Below, in pieces: positions 7,559-17,222 of a stretch of 64,000 nucleotides of DNA; positions within the stretch are counted from its first letter, which is position 1, and every line of letters starts with the position of its first letter. The stretch is from CACIAM-69d sp001698445. GTDB taxonomy: Bacteria > Cyanobacteriota > Cyanobacteriia > CACIAM-69d. Both the position numbers and the translations under genes were made by a program. The DNA lies in assembly GCF_043235035.1 (NCBI RefSeq), contig NZ_JAZAQF010000069.1:1-64000 (forward strand). The letters run 5' to 3'. The notes below the pieces were generated by a model that saw nothing but the letters and a program-made list of their open reading frames with translations, did not search any database and had not been told where the DNA came from.

Positions 7559-9607
7559 ATGTTGACAATCCTAAATTCTTGGTTAATCACTCTCAAAAAA
7601 TGCCTTCAATTGTTCTCGATTTTGCAAAACTGGGTCAATCAAGCCCACTTCATGGGGATTTCTTCAGTCAACCTCTTGATTTATGGAATGGCTGGCCTAC
7701 CCGTTGTACTGCTGTTGCATTGGCTAGCCAAATATGTCGTCAATATTCCCTTTTTTGATGGTTGGATGATCGGAGTTTATTTTCATGCTTGGAAGCATGG
7801 GAATATAACGCTTGAAAGTTTGTTTGCTCAACACAATGAAAGTCGCAAATTTTTTCCACGCCTAATACTTGTTGGATTAGCAGAATTAACTCACTGGAAC
7901 GCTGCTTACGAAGTGGGCCTAACGATCACGCTTCTATTACTCATTTTGTTGGGTATTCATCGCCTGCTCAGATTTTCAATTCCTAATGAACCAAGACTCA
8001 TCGCTGTTGCCACCGCAGTAATTGCCGCAATTCTTTGTAGTCCATTGCAGTATGAAAATTTGCTGTGGGGTTTGCAATACATCATGTTTGTGACACCTGC
8101 TTGCTTGGTGGGCATGTTGTTGTTGATGCGGGGCGATCGACCCCGATGGCAAATTTTTCTGATTATGGTGAGTTTGGCGTGGTTTGCTACCTTCACATTT
8201 GCCAATGGCATGACCTTTTGGTTAATTTCTTTAATTCCGATCGGTTTTAGAATTTGGCAACAACCTAATCGCAAGGTATGGGCCTTTCTTTTGGGTTGGC
8301 TGGCCTGCTTTTCTGGGACGTTGATTTTTTATTTTCATGGCTATGTGAAGCCACCCGATTCGCCAAGTTTGTTGTCGGGCTTAGAAAATCCATTCAAGTT
8401 GGTGCAATATTTTTTGGGTTTTCTGGGTGCGCCCTTGAGCTTTTCTGATCAGCAATTGGCTCAGGTCTTGGGAGCCTTTGCCCTGATCGCTTTTGTGGGG
8501 GGCGTGGCTGTTTATGCTTGGAGTGCTTGGCAACGATTTCAGAAATCAGGCGATCGCCCAAATTTCTACAGCACCTTGATGGCCATGATCCCTTGGCTAT
8601 CTTTGGGCAGCTATAGCCTTTTGAGCGGAACTATTACGTCATTGGGGCGAGTGGGATTTGGAATTGAGCAGGCATTTTCTCCGCGCTATATTACGGTTTC
8701 TAGTTATTTGTGGGTTGCTATTACTGGGTTGATTGTCACTAGTCTGAGTCAAAGTGATTTATACGCTCTGAAGCCTGCGCAAGGGATTGCTGCTGAAGCC
8801 GATCCAACAATCACCTCTGGAATGAGTTCTAGAGCTAGTTTCAACAGTCTGAAAATTAACCAATTTTGGCGCTGGCTCTCTTGGGGAGCTGCCTTTTTGC
8901 TAGGGGTGTGGCTGATTTTGGAATCGAATAGCTACCGCGCTGGTTTGGGAGGAATGCAAATCTTGAATCGACAATTACGGTTGGGTAAAGCCTGTATCAC
9001 TTTATTTCCCGTTGTTTATGATGCATTCGGTTTGCAGCAGATTCACCCGGATTTGCAATTTTTGAGGCAATATTTGCGACCGCTGAATGATTTGGGGGTG
9101 ATTAATCCTCCTTTGATCGAAGCGCCCAATTTGGCAGCTTTTGGCTCCCGGGATTTGGCGGGTGTGGCTGAAGGACAGTGGGATAGCTGGACTTGGCAAT
9201 CAAAGGTGGTTTTGAAGGATCAACAACGCCCCGTGAGTCATCCTGAATTGCCCCATTGGGTGGCGAAGGGGTGGGCGATTTTGCGGCGATCGGGGCGATC
9301 GGCCGATGTGGTGATTCTGGCGGCGCGGGATCCCAAAACTCAGGTCGATCGCCCGATCGCCCTCGCTTGGGTAACGGAATCGCGGCCAGATGTGGCCCGC
9401 AAGCTTGGGGCTGATTTTCGGGTTTCGGGTTGGCAAGCGGCTTTCACGCCGGAGGAATTGCCAGCGGAGCCAACGGAGTTGAGTGCTTGGGCCTTTGATA
9501 CCAATCAGGCGCGGGCCTATCGCTTGCCCAATCAGTTTTGGTGGCCGGGTCGGGGAGCCGTCGAGACCCCAGGATCCAAAACCCAAAAGGCTCAAGCTGT
9601 TCCCTAG
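7559..9607 (+). CDS. Large polytopic membrane protein, GT-C glycosyltransferase-like
   Basis: This 682-aa protein is not recognised by name. About ten hydrophobic segments span roughly residues 35-460 (for example the LTITLLLLILLGI and FALIAFVGGVAVYAW stretches), followed by a soluble C-terminal domain of about 220 aa. The first extracytoplasmic loop carries FFDGW and, about 35 residues later, QHNESRKFFPRL. An acidic residue in this loop is typical of GT-C membrane glycosyltransferases such as the dolichyl-phosphate-mannose type, so a role in surface glycan assembly is possible but unproven. An internal start at the MGISSVN codon is an alternative. The stop overlaps the convergent transporter gene by 4 bp. 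Confidence 0.65.
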   Translation: MLTILNSWLITLKKCLQLFSILQNWVNQAHFMGISSVNLLIYGMAGLPVVLLLHWLAKYVVNIPFFDGWMIGVYFHAWKHGNITLESLFAQHNESRKFFPRLILVGLAELTHWNAAYEVGLTITLLLLILLGIHRLLRFSIPNEPRLIAVATAVIAAILCSPLQYENLLWGLQYIMFVTPACLVGMLLLMRGDRPRWQIFLIMVSLAWFATFTFANGMTFWLISLIPIGFRIWQQPNRKVWAFLLGWLACFSGTLIFYFHGYVKPPDSPSLLSGLENPFKLVQYFLGFLGAPLSFSDQQLAQVLGAFALIAFVGGVAVYAWSAWQRFQKSGDRPNFYSTLMAMIPWLSLGSYSLLSGTITSLGRVGFGIEQAFSPRYITVSSYLWVAITGLIVTSLSQSDLYALKPAQGIAAEADPTITSGMSSRASFNSLKINQFWRWLSWGAAFLLGVWLILESNSYRAGLGGMQILNRQLRLGKACITLFPVVYDAFGLQQIHPDLQFLRQYLRPLNDLGVINPPLIEAPNLAAFGSRDLAGVAEGQWDSWTWQSKVVLKDQQRPVSHPELPHWVAKGWAILRRSGRSADVVILAARDPKTQVDRPIALAWVTESRPDVARKLGADFRVSGWQAAFTPEELPAEPTELSAWAFDTNQARAYRLPNQFWWPGRGAVETPGSKTQKAQAVP

Positions 9608-9972
9608 GACTGAGAGGCCACCAGAACCACCCCGGTCATAATCAGTCCAACGCCGATGAGTCGGGCGATCGGGAGGGATTCCCCAAAGGCCACCACCCCG
9701 ATCAGCACCGTGAACACGTAGATCAGGGAAACGGAAGGGGCGGCAATGCTGAGCTTAACCCGGGTCAACAGCAGGATATAGGCGATCGCCCCGAGGCCAT
9801 AGGCCGTCAGCCCCGCCACCAGTTCCCAAGTGGTGATCATGGACAGCAAGTGACTGAGCCAGTTGTCGCCGGTCACTTTGCCCAAGCGCAGGGCCCCTGC
9901 TTTTAGCAAAAATTGCCCCACCACGCTGGCCACAATTGACCCCAACAGCAAACCCAATTCCTGAATCGTCAC
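9604..9972 (-). CDS. EamA/SMR-type small membrane transporter
   Basis: This 122-aa protein has four hydrophobic helices and the layout of a small multidrug resistance or half-EamA protein. An N-terminal GSIVASVVGQFLLKAGAL helix is followed by a second helix containing TAYGLGAIAYILLL, then SVSLIYVFTVLIGVVAFGE, then IGVGLIMTGVVLVA. SMR proteins work as dimers that exchange protons for cations or lipids. The essential Glu of EmrE helix 1 is not apparent, so an ArnE/F-like lipid carrier flipping role is at least as likely as drug export. It is convergent with and slightly overlaps the large membrane protein gene, and a glycan-lipid link between the two is speculative. Confidence 0.75.
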   Translation of the reverse strand: MTIQELGLLLGSIVASVVGQFLLKAGALRLGKVTGDNWLSHLLSMITTWELVAGLTAYGLGAIAYILLLTRVKLSIAAPSVSLIYVFTVLIGVVAFGESLPIARLIGVGLIMTGVVLVASQS

Positions 9973-10040
9973 TGACTGCGCTCCTGGCCCTGCAGGGCTG
10001 AGATCTTAACTTGACCCATAAATTCAAATGCTAGGATACG

Positions 10041-12062
10041 GTGCAATTCCATCGATCGCGATCGGTTAGGAGCCTGCTTTCGCCTGTGCCTTCCAACGTT
10101 TCACACAAGCCTTCTCCCCGTCGTCCCCGATCGGGAGTTCGCCCCTTGCCCCGATCAACACCCGCCCCATCTCCCCCGATCGAGCCTCCCAGCCCGGGCC
10201 TGTGGCGTTTGGTCGTTGGAGCGGGGCAAATTACCGGCGGCACCCTATTGACCGTCACCATGCTGGGCAGCGCCGCCGTGGCCGGAGCCTTGGTGGGTTT
10301 GGCCGTTAGCTTCCGCAACCTACCGGACGTGCGGATTCTGCAAACCTACACCCCCAGCGAAACCAGCTATATCTACGACATCAAAGGGCGTGTGCTGGCC
10401 AGCTTGCACGACGAAGCTAACCGGGTCGTTGTCCCCCTGAATCAAATCTCGCCCCACCTCAAGCGAGCCGTCATCGCGATCGAAGACAGCAGCTTCTATC
10501 AGCACCCTGGCATCAACCCCGGCAGCATCATGCGGGCCCTGGTCACCAACCTGGAGCGAGGGCGCACCTCCGAAGGTGGCTCCACCCTGACCATGCAGTT
10601 GGTCAAAAACCTGTTTCTGTCACCCCAGCGCCGAATTAGCCGGAAGGTGGCCGAGGCGGTTTTGTCGCTGCGCTTGGAACAAATCCTGAAAAAGGACGAA
10701 ATTCTAGAGCTATATCTCAATCAAGTCTATTGGGGCCACAATAACTACGGCATTGAAACCGCCTCCCGCAGCTACTTTGGCAAGGCGGCCGCTGATTTGA
10801 ACCTGGCTGAGAGCGCCATGCTGGCGGGCCTGATCCAAGCTCCCGAGGATTACAGTCCGTTTCTGAACTTCGAGCGAGCGAAGCAACGTCAGGCGATCGT
10901 GCTGGGGCGAATGCTGGACTTGGGCTGGATCACGCCCGCCGAAGAATTGGCCGCCCGCAATCAACCCTTGAATTTAGGTAAAAGCACTTCCTTCCAGTCC
11001 AGCAAGCTGCCCTACGTAACCGAGGCGGTGACCCAAGAACTGAAGAAGCGCTTCCGGCGTGAAGATCTGTTCAAGGGGGGAATGCGGATTCAAACCACCG
11101 TGGACTTTGATTTTCAGACCATGGCTGAGGCCACCGTCAGCGCGGCCCACGCTCGGATGCGATCGCGCGGGTTGCGAGCGGATCAAGTGGCCCTGGTGGC
11201 GGTGGATCCGCGCACTCACTTTGTCAAGGCCATGGTGGGCGGTGTGGACTATCGCAAGAGCCAGTTCAATCGGGCCATTCAGGCCATGCGCCAACCAGGA
11301 TCCGCCTTCAAGCCCTTTGTGTATTACGCGGCCTTTGCCACCGGCCGCTACACGCCCAATTCCGCCGTGAATGACACACCCGTCAGCTACAACGATGGGG
11401 GCGTGATGTATCGGCCCAAAAACTACGGGGGCGGTTTTTCCGGCTCGGTTTCGATTCGGCGGGCCTTGGAAATTTCGTTGAATATTCCTGTGGTGCGCCT
11501 GGGCCAGGAAGTGGGGCTGAACAAGGTGATTGAAACCTGTCGGCTGTTGGGTTTCCAAAGCCCGCTGGAGCCGGTGCTGTCCTTGCCGTTGGGGTCGGAG
11601 GACGTGACCCCATTGGAAATGGCGGGAGCCTATGCCACGTTTGCCAATAATGGCTGGCATTCGGACACCACGTTTATTGTGCAGGTGACTGACAGCAGCG
11701 GGAAAGTGCTCTTAGACAACACGCCCCGGCCGCAACTGGTGCTGGATCCTTGGGCGACGGCAACCCTCACGGATACGCTGCGGGGGGTGATTACCAACGG
11801 CACGGCTAAGACGGCCAATATTGGCCGGCCAGCGGCGGGCAAAACGGGCACAACGGACTCAGAGCGGGATATTTGGTTTGTGGGCTATGTGCCGCAACTG
11901 TCGGTGGCGGTTTGGGCGGGGAATGACAATTACCGCCCGATCGGCTACGGGGCCACGGGGGGCAGCTATGTGGCTCCCATCTGGCGGGAGTTTATGCTGA
12001 AGGCGCTGCAAGGCGTGCCGGCGGAAGATTTTCGGAAGCCTTGGGAGTTCCAAAAACCCTAG
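10041..12062 (+). CDS. Class A penicillin-binding protein (PBP1a-type glycosyltransferase/transpeptidase)
   Basis: This 673-aa bifunctional peptidoglycan synthase starts at a GTG. A proline- and arginine-rich cytoplasmic tail (residues 1-55) precedes a membrane anchor (about 62-90). The GT51 domain follows, with the catalytic Glu in EDSSFYQHPG (148-157) and the EGGSTLTMQLVKNL motif (178-191). The transpeptidase domain has SAFK (Ser421/Lys424), SLN (479-481) and KTGTT (601-605), so both active sites are intact. It polymerises lipid II and cross-links the strands at the outer face of the plasma membrane. Cyanobacteria carry several such paralogues, so I do not assign a specific gene name. Confidence 0.95.
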   Translation: MQFHRSRSVRSLLSPVPSNVSHKPSPRRPRSGVRPLPRSTPAPSPPIEPPSPGLWRLVVGAGQITGGTLLTVTMLGSAAVAGALVGLAVSFRNLPDVRILQTYTPSETSYIYDIKGRVLASLHDEANRVVVPLNQISPHLKRAVIAIEDSSFYQHPGINPGSIMRALVTNLERGRTSEGGSTLTMQLVKNLFLSPQRRISRKVAEAVLSLRLEQILKKDEILELYLNQVYWGHNNYGIETASRSYFGKAAADLNLAESAMLAGLIQAPEDYSPFLNFERAKQRQAIVLGRMLDLGWITPAEELAARNQPLNLGKSTSFQSSKLPYVTEAVTQELKKRFRREDLFKGGMRIQTTVDFDFQTMAEATVSAAHARMRSRGLRADQVALVAVDPRTHFVKAMVGGVDYRKSQFNRAIQAMRQPGSAFKPFVYYAAFATGRYTPNSAVNDTPVSYNDGGVMYRPKNYGGGFSGSVSIRRALEISLNIPVVRLGQEVGLNKVIETCRLLGFQSPLEPVLSLPLGSEDVTPLEMAGAYATFANNGWHSDTTFIVQVTDSSGKVLLDNTPRPQLVLDPWATATLTDTLRGVITNGTAKTANIGRPAAGKTGTTDSERDIWFVGYVPQLSVAVWAGNDNYRPIGYGATGGSYVAPIWREFMLKALQGVPAEDFRKPWEFQKP

Positions 12063-12192
12063 AATCTCTCGGATTCAGGATCTCTCGGATTAGGATCTTG
12101 AAGGCTAATTAACGATCTTCGATCGGGTCTTCAAAACCCTGATTCCGCCTTGGCGAGAGGATGGGCCCAAGGGTCTTCATCGGCCTCATTGA

Positions 12193-12295
12193 GGTTTGAG
12201 CTTGATTCTGGTTTGAGCTTGATTCTGGTTTGAGCTTGATTCTGGTTTGAAGTTTGATTCTGGTTTGAAGTTTGATTCTGGTTTGAGTTTGATTG
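12193..12295. repeat. Tandem repeat, six units of 16-18 bp
   Basis: Six consecutive units based on GGTTTGAGCTTGATTCT occur. The first three are 17 bp, the next two are 18 bp (GGTTTGAAGTTTGATTCT), and the last is a partial, diverged copy. The array fills the gap between the PBP gene and the next gene, just upstream of its promoter region. It is too short and unspaced to be a CRISPR array. Confidence 0.9.
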
Positions 12296-12376
12296 AATTC
12301 AGATGCCGCTTGATGCTGCATTGAGACAACCTTGTGGTGGGTATTCGATTTTTTTCGATTTTTGAGGAGTAAAGCG

Positions 12377-13000
12377 ATGGTACGGCGTTTTCTGGGGCGA
12401 TCGGGCATGGGAGCGATCGGGGCGGTGGCCCTTCTGTATGGCGGTGTTTTGGGCTTAGGTCAGCCCGTGACGGCGGAAACGGCCCCGCCTCGGCCACCGG
12501 CTGCTGGCCAATGCCAGTGCGCTTGTCCCTGTGCCGCTGGTCAACAGCCCGCCAGCCCGCCAGCCCGTCCCCAAACCCCCACCCCCGCACCGGCCCGCGC
12601 CGTGCCCAACAGCCCCAACACGCGTGCCGAAGCGAACCGGCTGCCCTTACCAGCTCGTTTTCCATTGCCCGCCTCGCGCTTGGCCCTCAAGGATGGCAAG
12701 GTGACTGTGCGGTTAGTGAATTTCACCAATGCCAAGGTGGCCTTTGAGGTGATTGGCGTAACGGGCGATCGCCTGTTGACCGGTCAGCTAGACTCTCCCG
12801 ATCGCGCCACCAGCGTTTTGGAGATGTTGCCCACCCCGAGCAATTTGGTGTTGTATCGGGCCGATCGCGGTTTTCTGTTGGCCCGCCCCACCGTGACCCC
12901 CCAAGGCGATCTGGAACTGGTGTTAACCGCCACCGACAATATTGATCACGATGTGAACTACGTGAACGTGACCGAACAGGGCGAAGTGTATTTGTACTAA
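12377..13000 (+). CDS. Hypothetical secreted protein with Cys- and Pro-rich N-terminus
   Basis: This 207-aa protein is not recognised. I start at ATG 12377 because GAGGAG sits 7 bases upstream; the frame could extend 15 codons further. Residues 1-35 look like a Sec signal (two Arg, then a hydrophobic GAIGAVALLYGGVLGLG stretch ending near TAETA). A short CQCACPC cluster follows, then a proline/alanine linker, then a C-terminal domain of about 110 aa rich in beta strands (KVTVRLVNFTNAKVAFEV, ending GEVYLY). The domain suggests a small periplasmic or surface protein. The three closely spaced cysteines could bind metal or form disulfides; no function can be given. Confidence 0.7.
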   Translation: MVRRFLGRSGMGAIGAVALLYGGVLGLGQPVTAETAPPRPPAAGQCQCACPCAAGQQPASPPARPQTPTPAPARAVPNSPNTRAEANRLPLPARFPLPASRLALKDGKVTVRLVNFTNAKVAFEVIGVTGDRLLTGQLDSPDRATSVLEMLPTPSNLVLYRADRGFLLARPTVTPQGDLELVLTATDNIDHDVNYVNVTEQGEVYLY

Positions 13001-13082
13001 ACGGGCAGCGGCCCATGGGTTTGACCATTGGCCTTGACCGGCGGACTAGACGAACTAAATCACTGAGTTGGTTGAGTCCATC

Positions 13083-13157
13083 GGCTGGGTCAATGGTTGA
13101 GTACATGGGCTGGGTCAATGGTTGAATGCATGGGCTGGGTCAATGGTTGAATGCATG
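13083..13157. repeat. Tandem repeat, three units of 25 bp
   Basis: Three consecutive copies of GGCTGGGTCAATGGTTGAAT plus GCATG occur, the first with two mismatches. The array is intergenic. It resembles the other short intergenic tandem arrays in this window in having units of 13-25 bp and no coding sense. Confidence 0.9.
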
Positions 13158-13329
13158 GGCTTGGCTAACGTTTTTGTTGATGAGTTGATGCTCTGTTTGA
13201 TATTTCTTCTGGTTGATTTTTCTGTTTGATACTTCTGTTGATGTTGGTTGCTAGAAGGGGTCGCCAGTCTCTAGCTCGCGGGCGCTGGACTGAGGCAGGC
13301 CGATCGATTGCGGACGAATTGCGGATTTT

Positions 13330-13734
13330 ATGAGCAACGAAAATCGTTTGGTAGTGTCAACGGACAGGATCGCCCAACTGCGGGTTGAGTTAGCAGAATA
13401 TCCCACTGCTTTGGAGGCCCTGGCAGAGATTGAAGATTGTGAAGGGGATCTCGAAGATGCGGCGATCGCCCTGGCCATTCGGGCCGGCCAACAGCCCGAT
13501 CGCAGCGATGGCTGGTTGGAAGGCTTGGCCAAGCGATGTCGTGCCCGGCTCTGTGTGCAAGAACCGGTTCGCCAATCCCTAGCCCAAGGGGCGATCGCAG
13601 CCACCCTGGGCTATTTGGATGATCAGCCCCCCTGTCCGGCCGTGTTGCTGTTGCCCGTGGTTTTGTGGGTCAGCCATCAAGGAGTTGAAACCTTTTGTCG
13701 GCCCCTCGATCGGCCCAATTTGCCCGAGAGTTAA
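13330..13734 (+). CDS. Conserved hypothetical cyanobacterial protein
   Basis: This 134-aa protein is of unknown function. It is acidic at the N-terminus (ALEALAEIEDCEGDLEDAAI), suggesting a short helical bundle. A hydrophobic C-terminal stretch (PAVLLLPVVLWV) is probably buried rather than membrane-spanning. No catalytic motif is visible. It lies between two repeat-bearing spacers and is not in an obvious operon. The helical pattern resembles small conserved cyanobacterial proteins, but I cannot name a family. Confidence 0.6.
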   Translation: MSNENRLVVSTDRIAQLRVELAEYPTALEALAEIEDCEGDLEDAAIALAIRAGQQPDRSDGWLEGLAKRCRARLCVQEPVRQSLAQGAIAATLGYLDDQPPCPAVLLLPVVLWVSHQGVETFCRPLDRPNLPES

Positions 13735-14142
13735 TTGCAAAACATCGAAAAAGCGGTTTTGGCCGTTTCGGCCGCCGCTCGTTGTTGGGGCTTTCGGTGG
13801 TGGGCGCGGCCAGTTTCGCCTGAAATCCCCATAATCATTAACAAATCATCCAATCATCATTCAATTGTCCATAAAATCGTTAGAAAATCATTTAATCGTC
13901 TGATCGTCCCTGGTTTTGATCATCCATGATGCTGAAGAGCCAGGGATGATCTCTTAGATGATCTCTCAATGGTCAGATCTGATCATGGATGATGGAGAGG
14001 GTTGCATCGACCAAGGCCAAGGCAAGCTGCGAATTCAGAATTCTGCGTCGCCAACACCCCGAACCCCGATCGACCCAACCCGCTCAGTGTTTTCAGGATT
14101 TTCAGGCCCTGCATATACCTGCGTTTGCATAAGGAGACGATC

Positions 14143-14712
14143 GTGGCGACAGACAGCCCCAAGGTGCAATTTGGCCCTCAGCGTTGGTATTCCAGCCTCA
14201 CCATCAACGGCGAAGAGGTGGGATGGTGCACCAGTGAATTTGCTAACCAGTTGTCTGAGCTGTTCGATCGCGAAAAGAAACTAGAGGCGACTAACACCGT
14301 GTTGCGTTTAGCCTTCAAGCGCCTTTGTTCCGATATGGTGGCCAAAATGGGCGGCAACTCCCAACAGGTGGGCCAACTGATGTTGCGGTACTTGGAAACC
14401 ACCATTCGCCCCACCAGTGGCCCCCGCGCCATTGCCTATCTGCTGCGCGATCGCCAAGCCGCCCTGGGCATGGGAAGCCAGGAATTTGTGCAATTTTGTG
14501 ATTCCTATCGTCTTTCGCCTCCCGAGCTGAAGGATATTTACGAAGGGCGGCCGATTAATGACGGGCAGCTTAAAAACATTGCCCGAATTGTGGGGCGATC
14601 GGCGCAAGAACTGGCCGAAATTCGCGATGCTGGCGGTAGCAGCGACACCGATCGCCTGGCCAAAGATTTGGGACTCAGCCCCGCCGAACTCATGGAGTGG
14701 TTGAATCAATAG
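14143..14712 (+). CDS. Hypothetical protein with XRE-like helix-turn-helix C-terminus
   Basis: The protein is about 189 aa when started at GTG 14143, which has GGAG eight bases upstream. The longer upstream frame is poor in coding character. The N-terminal part (FGPQRWYSSLTINGEEVGWCT) is unrecognised. The C-terminal half reads LGMGSQEFVQFCDSYRLSP, then LKDIYEGRPINDGQLKNIA, and a second LAKDLGLSPAELMEWL segment. These look like two helix-turn-helix-type units or a single XRE fold plus an extra helix pair. A DNA-binding role is possible but not shown. It stands alone, followed by more than 1 kb without a clear gene. Confidence 0.6.
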   Translation: MATDSPKVQFGPQRWYSSLTINGEEVGWCTSEFANQLSELFDREKKLEATNTVLRLAFKRLCSDMVAKMGGNSQQVGQLMLRYLETTIRPTSGPRAIAYLLRDRQAALGMGSQEFVQFCDSYRLSPPELKDIYEGRPINDGQLKNIARIVGRSAQELAEIRDAGGSSDTDRLAKDLGLSPAELMEWLNQ

Positions 14713-15908
14713 CCCAGCACAGCAGTCGTCGCACGGAGCCTCGATTTCTAATTGCCGAATTTTCGCCAAAATTTGGTATCTTCTTTAATCCCATGTCAGG
14801 GATTGCTCAACAAGCATGATCAATCCCACTCAGGGCTAATGAACCGAATTTTCCTTCGATGATTAGTCCTGGTTGGGAATGAGAAACCTAAGCGCAACCG
14901 GGGCACGGAACCGGGGCACGGAACGTGAACAATGGTCACAACTCGGCCCCACGGGGCTGTGCTTGGGAACAATTATGGGTTTAATTGAGCAACTTATCAG
15001 ATATAAGAAAACCCACTTGCCAATTCTGAAAACCCAGATTTGGCAATGGCTTCAGGCATTTTGTTCCGAAGCGAATTAGCGGCCGAGGCGCAAGAAATTC
15101 ACCGGACTAGCAGTAGCTATTGTGGTGGATATTAAGATTTTCTTCAGAATTCCCAGGGGATCTGATGAGTCGTCCATATCCGTTCTACGGTACTACTAGA
15201 GGGCTATGGTCAATGCGCAAAATCAGTGCTAAAACCGAAGCTCCAAAGCTTGCCCACGAAACTGTAGAAGCAGCTCTAAAGTTGCGATTTTAAGCAGCAA
15301 TCTTGAGTTGCAATCTTGAGTTGAGATTCTGGGTCAAGATTCTGGGTCAAGATCCTGGGTCAAGATTACAAGTTGTAACTTGAAGCTGCAATTTTGGGCT
15401 GCGACTCTTGATTGCAACCTTTGGAAGCCTGAGTTTGATGACCGCTGACTGAGTTTGTGCCGACTAGGTTGCATTAACTGGGTTTGCATCATCAAGCTTG
15501 GACTATCAAAGATCAGTCAAAATCGCTCTGATCATGATGTTTGTTTGTTGTTTTGTAATTTGATGGATTGTTTGAAAACCAACATCACGATCGGGAGTGT
15601 TCCCTGCCAGGTCATCAATTCTTTTTGATTTTTGCGGTTCTGACCAACCGTGATTAATCGTGATTAACCGTGATCAGCTTGTGAACTACGCTGTTAACCG
15701 TTGCAATCAATCACTCATAATCAATTATTTGCAATTGATTATTGGCAATTTATGACTGCAATGAATTTCAAGAATCAATGACTGAAATGAATCACCGCTA
15801 TTCAATAATTGCCATTCACAAATTACCATCAATAATTCAGTTTTAGTTTGATTGCTTGTTAAGCTTCGCCCTTTAATTTGTGTTTTTGAAGCACTAGGGA
15901 GGTTTGTG
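14713..15908. other. Repeat-rich intergenic region of about 1.2 kb
   Basis: No convincing gene is seen. A 68-codon frame at 14873-15079 includes a doubled GGGGCACGGAAC segment and lacks a ribosome binding site, so it is not called. The region contains 13-bp tandem units (15299-15363) and CGTGATTAA repeats near 15650-15672. The 3' part is AT-rich. Confidence 0.5.
15299..15363. repeat. Two adjacent 13-bp tandem repeat families
   Basis: AATCTTGAGTTGC occurs twice in tandem at 15299-15323 and is followed directly by three copies of GATTCTGGGTCAA (one mismatch) at 15325-15363. Both families have a 13-bp unit, though their sequences differ. Confidence 0.8.
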
Positions 15909-16238
15909 ATGTTGGACTGTTGCGATCGAAGGACAGTGGTTCGCCCCCAACGACTCATGCACCGATCGGGAGGAGAATCAGCAAGATTGGTCATGGGCGA
16001 AAGTCGATCCACTGCGATCTTGGATCGATCGCGACCCCTAATCAAAGGAATGGTGATTTTGGCTTGGGGGCTGTTGGCGGTGGTGGAACCCTGGTCTTGG
16101 GTGGGTCGGGGTCAGCGCTTTGCCCTGGCCGGTTCTCCCGAGCAAAGTTGGTTAGTGCGATCGGCCGCCCAACAGCCAGCGCCCACCCCTCCAGACTCCG
16201 GCGGCCCCAGCCGGAGCCAGGGATCGGGCACACGCTAA
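15909..16238 (+). CDS. Small hypothetical protein with one membrane segment
   Basis: The frame encodes 109 aa if started at ATG 15909, which has GGGAGG six bases upstream, the strongest translation signal nearby. A hydrophobic stretch (MVILAWGLLAVVEPWSW) lies mid-protein, and the C-terminus is proline-, serine- and glycine-rich. If translation began at the later ATG 16050, this stretch would look like a signal peptide. No family is recognised. It could be a poorly conserved membrane peptide or a chance frame. Confidence 0.4.
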   Translation: MLDCCDRRTVVRPQRLMHRSGGESARLVMGESRSTAILDRSRPLIKGMVILAWGLLAVVEPWSWVGRGQRFALAGSPEQSWLVRSAAQQPAPTPPDSGGPSRSQGSGTR

Positions 16239-16472
16239 GGATTTAGACAATTTCTGCCAGGCTCCGCTGATGAATCTTCGTCCTCAGACTGCTGCCAAGC
16301 TCGACATAGCTGTTAATATTGGAAATTGCCTTTTGTCTGGCAATGTCTAAAAGTTTGTTGAGTGGGGCGCGATCGGTGCGCGTGAAATCGCTCCTACACC
16401 GTAATTGCGCAGTGCCCGAGTGCTTACCCAGCGACCCGCCCATCAACAGCCCAACACACGATATCCTCAACC

Positions 16473-16931
16473 ATGGCTAAGCGAGTTCAAGTAGTTCTGA
16501 GCAAAGACGTTAGCAAGCTGGGTAAGACCGGCGATTTGGTAGAAGTGGCTCCCGGTTATGCCCGCAACTACCTGCTGCCTCAGGGGGCAGCCGTTAACGT
16601 AACCCCTGGAATTTTGAAGCAAGTGGAGCGCCGCCGCGAGGCCGAGCGCCAACGCAAGATTGAAGAAAAACAACGCGCAGAAGCCAACAAAACGGCTCTG
16701 TCTACCGTGGGCACGCTGCGGATTGCCAAGTCGGTGGGCGAAGGCGATGCGATCTTTGGAACCGTGACCACCCGCGAAGTGGCTGACAAGGTGAAGGAAT
16801 ACGCCGGGATCGATTTGGATCACCGCGATATGACCCTGCCCGAAATCAACAAGCTGGGCAAGTACACGGTGTCGCTGAAGTTGCACCCGGAAGTGGTGGC
16901 AACGGCCACGATCGAAGTGATTGCCGAGTAG
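16473..16931 (+). CDS. rplI: 50S ribosomal protein L9
   Basis: This 152-aa protein matches bL9 in length and pattern. The N-terminal RNA-binding domain reads VQVVLSKDVSKLGKTGDLVEV followed by GYARNYLLPQGAAV. A charged connecting helix (ERRREAERQRKIEEKQRAEA) follows, then a C-terminal domain with AIFGTVTTREVADKV and IDHRD-like spacing. L9 binds 23S rRNA at the base of the L1 stalk and helps reading-frame maintenance. It precedes dnaB by about 290 bp, an order common in cyanobacteria and other bacteria. There is no split or insertion. Confidence 0.97.
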   Translation: MAKRVQVVLSKDVSKLGKTGDLVEVAPGYARNYLLPQGAAVNVTPGILKQVERRREAERQRKIEEKQRAEANKTALSTVGTLRIAKSVGEGDAIFGTVTTREVADKVKEYAGIDLDHRDMTLPEINKLGKYTVSLKLHPEVVATATIEVIAE

Positions 16932-17222
16932 GATTGCCGCCAGGATGTCTGGGCGCATCAGCTAGGCGATCGCTGATGGCCGATCGTTGGTGGCCCGCTC
17001 TCCATCATGCCTGTCCTGAATATCCTATCCATCGCTCAGATCCCCAGCGGGATCCCGAGCAACTCACGCCCATGGGGGTTTGGCTAGTTCCAGCCCCCAT
17101 TTCTGTGGCATAGTGCCGATCAGAATGCGCATGGCCCTGAATTCCCTATTAGATTCCCTATTAGATTCCTTATTTTCTTTATTTTTTCGATCGCGAACCC
17201 ATCGATCAAACTTGTTTGCAAT

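Noticed and set aside
10974..11660. 228-codon frame opposite the PBP gene
   Set aside because: Antisense shadow of the transpeptidase domain; no motif and no start signal.
12193..12295. Repeat array considered as a CRISPR
   Set aside because: Units are 16-18 bp and directly adjacent, with no spacers, and no cas genes are present.
13083..13157. 25-bp repeat considered as a CRISPR or origin iteron
   Set aside because: Only three adjacent copies, no spacers, no replication gene next to it. dnaB is 4 kb away and not an origin marker.
14873..15079. 68-codon frame in the repeat-rich spacer
   Set aside because: No ribosome binding site, no family pattern, and part of it is a doubled GGGGCACGGAAC.
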